Assembly (NCBI GenBank): GCA_963665395.2
Contig: OY762251.1
Coordinates: 3,162,001-3,226,000, forward strand
Direction: 5' to 3'
Length of the DNA: 64,000 bases
Source: Bin87 sp963665395
GTDB lineage: Bacteria > Chloroflexota > Dehalococcoidia > Lucifugimonadales > UBA3495
Within the stretch, counting starts at the first letter, position 1, and each line of letters begins with the position of its first letter. The position numbers were made by a program, and so were the translations under genes. This document shows positions 59,272-64,000 of the stretch, piece by piece. Below the pieces are notes generated by a model, which was given only the letters and a program-made list of their open reading frames with translations, made no database searches and was not told the DNA's origin.

Positions 59272-60147
59272 ATGACAACCCGCTCCGAAACCTTGCAGGG
59301 CAGAGTCGCCATCGTAACCGGCGCCGCCAGCCCCATCGGCATGGGCCGTTCCATCACCACCGGCCTGGTTCGCGCCGGCGCCCGCGTGGCCATGCTGGAC
59401 ATCAACGAGGACTGGCTGGACCAGACCGCTAACGATATGCGCGAGCTGGGCGGCGACGAGTGCGTCCTGCCCATCATCGCCGACGTAACCGACCCCGATT
59501 CGGTTCAGAACGCGGTCAGCCGCACCGTCAGCGAAATGGGCGGCCTGCACATCCTGGTCAACAATGCCGGCATCAACCCGCGCACCGCCGGCTTCGGTGG
59601 CAGCGCCTCCGGCAGCCGCACCGGCTTCTTCGACATCGTACCCGACGCCTGGCTGCGGGTAATCTCCGTGAACCTCAGCGGCCCGTTCCTCATGGCCAAC
59701 GCCGTGGCCGGACACATGATTGAGCAAGGCTTCGGGCGCATCATCGGCGTCACCACCAGCATGGATACCATGTGGCGCAAGGGCGGCGCGCCCTACGGCC
59801 CCTCCAAGGCCGGACACGAGGCCCTGGTCGCCATCATGGCCCAGGATTTGGAAGGCACCGGCGTAACCGCCAACGTGCTGACTCCCGGCGGCGCCACCGC
59901 CACCAACATGGTGCTGCCCCCGGAAGGCGCCACGGCCGACGCCCTCATCCAGCCCGAAGTCATGCAGGCCCCCGTGGTCTGGATTGCATCTGACGATGCC
60001 AGCGACTGGAACGGCCGGCGCATCATCGCCTACTATTGGGATGAATCGCTGCCGTTGGCGGAGCGGCTGGAAAAGTGCGGCGCGCCGGCGGCCTGGCCGC
60101 AGCTGGGCTTACAGGCGGTGCATCCCGACTGGTTCGGGCGCGGCTAA
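59272..60147 (+). CDS. SDR family oxidoreductase
   Basis: 291 residues; GAGGAG six to ten bases before the ATG. VAIVTGAASPIGMGRSITTG cofactor loop (with an inserted Pro), NNAGINPR, YGPSK catalytic pair, and a C-terminal extension of ~30 residues after the usual SDR end (PLAERLEKCGAPAAWPQLGL). The Ser position is in VTTSMDT. A large NNAG-to-DAWLRV loop (GFGGSASGSRTGFF). Substrate unknown. Confidence 0.87.
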   Translation: MTTRSETLQGRVAIVTGAASPIGMGRSITTGLVRAGARVAMLDINEDWLDQTANDMRELGGDECVLPIIADVTDPDSVQNAVSRTVSEMGGLHILVNNAGINPRTAGFGGSASGSRTGFFDIVPDAWLRVISVNLSGPFLMANAVAGHMIEQGFGRIIGVTTSMDTMWRKGGAPYGPSKAGHEALVAIMAQDLEGTGVTANVLTPGGATATNMVLPPEGATADALIQPEVMQAPVVWIASDDASDWNGRRIIAYYWDESLPLAERLEKCGAPAAWPQLGLQAVHPDWFGRG

Positions 60148-60170
60148 CCGAGCGGAACGTCAGACGAAAT

Positions 60171-60198
60171 GTAGGGGCGAATAATTATTCGCCCCTAC
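60171..60198. terminator. bidirectional palindrome between convergent genes
   Basis: 28-base perfect palindrome, half-site GTAGGGGCGAATAA; 23 bases after the SDR stop and 18 before the HEPN stop. Identical to the core of the type A MITE. Confidence 0.6.
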
Positions 60199-60216
60199 GT
60201 GTTGGTTGTTGAGCTC

Positions 60217-60603
60217 TTATCTGGCGGCAAGCGCCTGGGCGTCGGCAATATAGGCGTCAGTCTCCCGGATACGGCGTTCGGTGTGCCGGTTGCAGGCCCC
60301 GGTGTAGAAACACGCGCCGTGCAATTGGCTCAGGCGGCTGTAGTATCGCCTTTGCAGCGAATTGGTGGCGCGGCCCGATGCGACCAGGTCATCGAGGCTA
60401 TTGCTGGTGAAACCCGTTGGCCCCGGCCCTTCACCGATCAGGGCGAGGATGAGCGCGTCGGTAGCGCGCTTGGTGGCGCACCATGCCTTTTCCGCGGCGT
60501 CGCGGATGTCGCCGTGTTCAAGTATCTCGATAGCTTGGGAGTGCATATAACGGGCGTCGGCGAAAATCTCGTCAACCTGGTCCTGGGTTGTAGTGGTGGT
60601 CAT
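60217..60603 (-). CDS. HEPN-like protein in TIR locus
   Basis: 128 residues from the ATG at 60603 (an ATG 24 bases earlier is possible). Helical; IEILEHGDIRDAAEKAWCAT followed by KRATDALILALIGEG shares the HGD/AGD-AAE-W-A-ALI pattern of the HEPN-like proteins at 14.6 and 30.8 kb. The C-terminal half (GACFYTGACNRHTERRIRET) is basic with paired Cys. It is the last gene of the TIR/membrane-protein/HEPN set, but 72 bases separate it from its neighbour, so the operon is only inferred. Could be an RNase or an antitoxin. Confidence 0.6.
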   Translation of the reverse strand: MTTTTTQDQVDEIFADARYMHSQAIEILEHGDIRDAAEKAWCATKRATDALILALIGEGPGPTGFTSNSLDDLVASGRATNSLQRRYYSRLSQLHGACFYTGACNRHTERRIRETDAYIADAQALAAR

Positions 60604-60675
60604 AATTTGGGTGCTCCATACGTACATTGGCTCTCATGCCTTGGGACTGATAGAGGGGAGATAACTCTGGTATAG

Positions 60676-61155
60676 TTACTGGGTTACTAGAGAACACACT
60701 GAATATACTGTTACACCTAAGAAGAGGATAAACATCAAAAGAGGAACATACCGCTCGACACGAGTAAGTTGTAGATACGGAGCACGGCCTTTTGGAGGAC
60801 GGAGTTCATCCTGTTCTTCCTTGTACCCCGCCCAGGGAAGCGAGTGCTCCATCCTTTGGATCACGCGGTATTTGGCTCTGTTCAACACACGATATGACTG
60901 AAGATTGATGAACCAAACAACCGACAAAGAACCGCCAAATAACCCGGCGATGAGCAGAACGACATACAAGTCAGTTCCTGACACGCCGAGCCTACCCAAG
61001 ACGACCAGTGATACTGCTATCGCGGACACCAAACTGGCATAGAAGCGATTCGACTGATCGCGGCGTTGGCTTATCCGGTCGGCCATTTCGACATAGAGCT
61101 TGTACTGCTCTAACAGATGTTCTTGGTGCTGGGAGCCGTATTGCGAAGATTCCAC
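60676..61155 (-). CDS. RipA/SLATT-like membrane protein
   Basis: 159 residues. N-terminal helix HLLEQYKLYVEMADRISQRR, then TM1 (FYASLVSAIAVSLVVLGRLG), TM2 (LYVVLLIAGLFGGSLSVVWF), INLQSYRVLNRAKYRVIQRM, a soluble loop, LTRVERYVPLLMFILFLGVT as TM3. This matches the RipA-family/SLATT-like membrane proteins found beside nucleotide-signalling enzymes, whose proposed role is to disrupt membranes when activated. It follows the TIR gene by 37 bases. Partner function is inference. Confidence 0.72.
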   Translation of the reverse strand: MESSQYGSQHQEHLLEQYKLYVEMADRISQRRDQSNRFYASLVSAIAVSLVVLGRLGVSGTDLYVVLLIAGLFGGSLSVVWFINLQSYRVLNRAKYRVIQRMEHSLPWAGYKEEQDELRPPKGRAPYLQLTRVERYVPLLMFILFLGVTVYSVCSLVTQ

Positions 61156-61192
61156 GGTATCAAACCTCCAACAAGTCCAGTTTGTGGGGTAG

Positions 61193-61603
61193 TCAGCCCA
61201 AGTCTCGTATGGCCCTCACGACACTTTCGGTGTTCCAGCCTACGATTTGGTCTGCGGCAGCACGCACCACAGTCGATATTCGCTCGCTTCCCCATGGCCG
61301 GATGGCGATGATAGGCTTGGGGTTATGGAAACCGTTCATGGCTAGATCAACCTCGATGTTGATCCATTTGCTGTAGGTGGCGTAAACACCTGCCATGATC
61401 AGTATTACATGGCAAGGCCTCATGTGGTAGAGGATTGCTTGTCTCAACTGGGCGTCATTGTTTGCATTGTGGATAGGATCATCCTTCGGGACCGAGTAGT
61501 CCTGGAAAGCGAAATATGGTCGGTTCTCAAGCAATTTCACCAAGCGGTCGTAGGCATCTCCGTATCGCCACGAATGACTGATGAACAGGTTGTACGTTTT
61601 CAC
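61193..61603 (-). CDS. TIR-like protein of Thoeris ThsB type
   Basis: 136 residues from the GTG at 61603, with GGAGG five bases upstream; a longer frame to 61678 is rejected. ThsB/DUF1863-type TIR fold: KTYNLFISHSWRYGDAYDRL, DYSVPKDDPI, HVILIMAGVYATYSKWINIE with the expected Glu84, and RPWGSERISTVVRAAADQIV then GWNTES. Such proteins sense phage and make a cyclic-ADPR-type signal from NAD. No ThsA (SIR2-SLOG or Macro-TM) is in the window; the next gene encodes a membrane protein instead. Confidence 0.85.
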   Translation of the reverse strand: MKTYNLFISHSWRYGDAYDRLVKLLENRPYFAFQDYSVPKDDPIHNANNDAQLRQAILYHMRPCHVILIMAGVYATYSKWINIEVDLAMNGFHNPKPIIAIRPWGSERISTVVRAAADQIVGWNTESVVRAIRDLG

Positions 61604-61683
61604 GGTCCCTCCAATTTGGCTTGTTAGGTTATTGTCGACGCGATCCCGAAACGCGGCTGCGCCGACAAACGATGGCACTGCGC

Positions 61684-63894
61684 TCAGTGTCGGAACCCCG
61701 TATCAAACCCCTGCGCGTCGGGATTGATCAGCAAATCGGGCCGGTTGCCCCAACGCTTGAGGAACCGGCCGAAGTTCTTGCGGCTCAGCTCGTCGCGCTG
61801 GTTTTCTTCCAACTCCTCCCACTGGCGATGCTCGTGCCGCACCAACGGCAACCCGCTGTCGCAGACGACCCGGTAGCCGGCGTTCTTGAATTGGAAGCAG
61901 TAGTCGATGTCCAGGTTGCGGTAGAACCGGAAGGACTCGTGCATCAATCCCACCGAGGCCAGGTCGGCGCGGCGGAAGGCCATGCAGTAGGCTTGCATGG
62001 CGTCGGCATCGCCCCGGTCCACTTCCTCGTGGAAGTGCTGCATATCGTCGGTGGTGAGGCCGTAAGGTCCGAACACGCCGATGCTGTCGTCGGAAAGGTG
62101 TTCCGCGATGGGCGCCAATATATCGCCCACCACCTCCGTTGAGGCGTCCATGACCACCACATACCGCCCCCGGGCCTGCTTCAGCCCGATGTTCTTCCCA
62201 GCGGCGTCGCCCACCACGTGGTCGCAGTGGATGACCCGCAGGTTGGCGTGTTCCGCCTGCGCCTCTTCCAGGTATTCCCCGGTGCCGTCGGTGGAACCGT
62301 TGTCCACCACGATGACCTCAACGGACGCTCCGCCCGAGTAGCGCAGTATCGCTTCAACGCAGCGGCGCACGTCGTCAACGTAGTCGTAGGCGTTGATGAC
62401 GAAGGAAAACTCGTGGAGATCCGATTGGTCCAGCAATGACGGAACTTCCCGCGAAGCGGAGACCGACGACCACTTGGCCTCCTGCAATTCCAGCGCAGTT
62501 TGCGGGCGCACCCGCGTAACCGCGCCGGTATCCTCAACGACCATGCCGCTGGCGACGACTTCCTCGCGCATGGCGTCGGCGTCGGCGTAGGCAGCCTGCT
62601 GGCGCAAGGCGGCCCGCCGGGCGATGGCGTCGCTGTTGGCCGAGCCAATCTCGTAACGCTCCGGCACCTGGTCCAAATCCAGCCCGAATACGCGGTCGAA
62701 GTCCAGCAGCAGCTCCAGCTTGTCCGCCGGCGGCAACTCGGAGCGAACCATGTCCCAGGCTATCGCCAGGCCGGTGGGAAAGTCCAGGTCGTTGTGGATG
62801 GCGTCCCAGAACTTGCCGCGCCAGGTCTCGCCGTCGGTCGTCAAAGCGTGGTGACCGGAACCATTGCCGGTCATGCTGCGCCACACCCAGATGCGGTTGC
62901 GCAGGCCGGTCAGCGCCTTCTCCGCCGCCCGTAACGACGTGAAGGTGAAGTTCATCCGGTGCCGGTAGCGCACCGTCATGCAAAGATAGCGGAAGGCCAG
63001 CGGGTCGAATCCCCGGGAGTACAGGTCTTCAATCAGGAACACGTTGCCGGCGGACTTGGCCATCTTGGCTCCGTCCGCCAGCAGGTGCTGCCCGTGGACC
63101 CAGTAGTTCACGTGCTGCCCGCCGAAAGCGCCTTCGCTCTGGGCGATTTCGTCCTCGTGGTGGGGGAACACGTTGTCCACGCCGCCGGTGTGGATGTCGA
63201 ACCGCTCGCCCAGGTACTTGTGGGCCATGGCGGAGCATTCGATGTGCCAGCCGGGGAACCCCTCGCCCCAGGGGCTGTCCCATTTCACGTCGCGGCCCGG
63301 CTCGGCGGCCTTCCACAGGGTGAAGTCCCGCGGGTCGCGCTTCAGCGGGTCGGCTTCGGCGCGGACGCCTTCCAGCAGGTCGCCGCCGAAGTTGCGCGAC
63401 AGCTTGCCGTATTCGGGGTAGCTGTTCACGTCGAAGTAGATGTTGCCGCCGGCTTCGTAGGCCCCGCCGTTGTTCATCAGCGTCCCTACCATCTCCAGCA
63501 TTTCGGGGATGTGGTGGGAGGCCCAGGGGAACACGTGGGCCGGCAGTATGTTGACGCGCTCCTCGTCCTCCCAGAAGACGCCGGCGTAGAACTCGCCGAT
63601 TTCTTGCAGCGACTTCCCTTCGGCCAGGGCGGCCATAATCATCTTGTCGCCGCCGGCCTCGGCCAGTTCCTGCCTCATGTGGCCCACGTCGGTGATGTTC
63701 TTAATGTGATAGACCTCGTTCCCATCGGCGGTCAGAATCCGGCGGATCCAGTCCGCCATCAGATAGGTGCGGAGGTTTCCAATGTGGGCATACCGGTACA
63801 CTGTAGGCCCGCACGTGTACATCGACACCTTCCCGGGCGTGATGGGACGAATTTCCTCGACGTTCTTGGTCAGGGTGTTATAGACGCGCAACAT
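61684..63894 (-). CDS. cysS: cysteinyl-tRNA synthetase fused to a GT2 glycosyltransferase
   Basis: 736 residues from the ATG at 63894 (GGGAGG eight bases before); upstream codons are rejected. CysRS: MYTCGPTVYRYAHIGNLRTY (HIGN 37-40, Zn Cys28), HIECSAMAHKYLGERFDIHT (Cys220), HHEDEIAQSEG, KMAKSAGN (277-281, a KMSKS variant), DALR-like helices to about 460. From about 495 to 736 a GT2 domain: EFSFVINAYDYVDDVRRCVE, VEVIVVDNGSTDGTG, YVVVMDASTEVV, MHESFRFYRNLDIDYCFQFK. The frame is unbroken. CysRS loads Cys on tRNA; the role of the glycosyltransferase is unknown. Confidence 0.93.
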   Translation of the reverse strand: MLRVYNTLTKNVEEIRPITPGKVSMYTCGPTVYRYAHIGNLRTYLMADWIRRILTADGNEVYHIKNITDVGHMRQELAEAGGDKMIMAALAEGKSLQEIGEFYAGVFWEDEERVNILPAHVFPWASHHIPEMLEMVGTLMNNGGAYEAGGNIYFDVNSYPEYGKLSRNFGGDLLEGVRAEADPLKRDPRDFTLWKAAEPGRDVKWDSPWGEGFPGWHIECSAMAHKYLGERFDIHTGGVDNVFPHHEDEIAQSEGAFGGQHVNYWVHGQHLLADGAKMAKSAGNVFLIEDLYSRGFDPLAFRYLCMTVRYRHRMNFTFTSLRAAEKALTGLRNRIWVWRSMTGNGSGHHALTTDGETWRGKFWDAIHNDLDFPTGLAIAWDMVRSELPPADKLELLLDFDRVFGLDLDQVPERYEIGSANSDAIARRAALRQQAAYADADAMREEVVASGMVVEDTGAVTRVRPQTALELQEAKWSSVSASREVPSLLDQSDLHEFSFVINAYDYVDDVRRCVEAILRYSGGASVEVIVVDNGSTDGTGEYLEEAQAEHANLRVIHCDHVVGDAAGKNIGLKQARGRYVVVMDASTEVVGDILAPIAEHLSDDSIGVFGPYGLTTDDMQHFHEEVDRGDADAMQAYCMAFRRADLASVGLMHESFRFYRNLDIDYCFQFKNAGYRVVCDSGLPLVRHEHRQWEELEENQRDELSRKNFGRFLKRWGNRPDLLINPDAQGFDTGFRH

Positions 63895-64000
63895 ACCGCT
63901 ACCTCCCGCGGGAGCAGATGCCGCCAGTTTAGCACGGGCCGTTGTCGTTTGCATCCGCGCCGAAACGCAAGCTGGCGTTGCAATGCGCCATGACGATACC

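Overview
The window is a GC-rich bacterial chromosome segment with short gaps, many ATGA or GTGA overlaps, frequent GTG/TTG starts and good Shine-Dalgarno sites. Gene content (five-TM YidC with KhpB, MinCDE, CbtAB/CobN cobalt genes under a B12 riboswitch, MeaB, an F420-type luciferase-like oxidoreductase, several SDRs, thiolase and HMG-CoA-synthase-like proteins with DUF35 domains) and many dispersed palindromic repeats suggest an uncultured Chloroflexota bacterium, perhaps Dehalococcoidia/SAR202-like. That placement is inference from gene content; no rRNA or tRNA gene was recognised.

Layout. 1-4.8 kb: a gamma-glutamyltransferase tail, a small membrane protein, then rpmH-rnpA-yidD-(PQQ lipoprotein)-yidC-khpB. 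4.9-10.7 kb: purF-purM-(small protein)-purH, a DEDDy exonuclease and an SDR. 10.9-14.5 kb: a decayed pentapeptide-repeat gene, a secreted protein, a candidate structured RNA, a tandem-domain protein and a SprT-like protease. 14.6-16.5 kb: a possible defence operon (PD-(D/E)XK nuclease plus two HEPN-like proteins). 16.5-20.3 kb: two SDRs (one apparently dead), birA, glyS. 20.5-29.5 kb: a cobalt/cobalamin block on the minus strand (cobalamin riboswitch, cbiE, small TM protein, cobN, ChuX-like protein, cbtB, a 30-codon ORF, cbtA, a BchI-BchD-type chelatase). 29.5-30.8 kb: a repeat nest and a second cobalamin-riboswitch-like RNA. 31.5-37.1 kb: minCDE, then a thiolase/HMGCS-like pair with a LamG-like::TIR-like fusion gene between them. 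37.2-38.8 kb: an IS4-type element inside a MITE. 38.8-44 kb: RCC1 protein, S41 protease, smpB, Uma2-like protein, gamma carbonic anhydrase. 44-51.8 kb: LLM oxidoreductase and a his cluster (hisZ-like, hisG, PLC-like gene, hisD, hisC, hisB). 51.8-60.1 kb: enoyl-CoA hydratase, NfeD plus SPFH, a nonsense-mutated Mrr-N-like gene, meaB, a shattered FN3 gene, an SDR. 60.2-61.6 kb: a ThsB-like TIR protein with a RipA/SLATT-like membrane protein and a HEPN-like protein. 61.7-63.9 kb: CysRS fused to a family 2 glycosyltransferase.

How it fits together. Housekeeping modules (purine, histidine, ribosome/membrane insertion, Min, cobalt insertion) are interrupted by accessory insertions: MITEs, an IS, pseudogenes and three separate defence-like loci. 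The strongest candidate for an undescribed system is the ThsB-TIR / membrane protein / HEPN locus at 60.2-61.6 kb, followed by the LamG-TIR fusion at 34.7-35.7 kb and the nuclease-HEPN-HEPN operon at 14.7-16.5 kb. Four small HEPN-like proteins in 64 kb, sharing a similar core motif, is itself notable.
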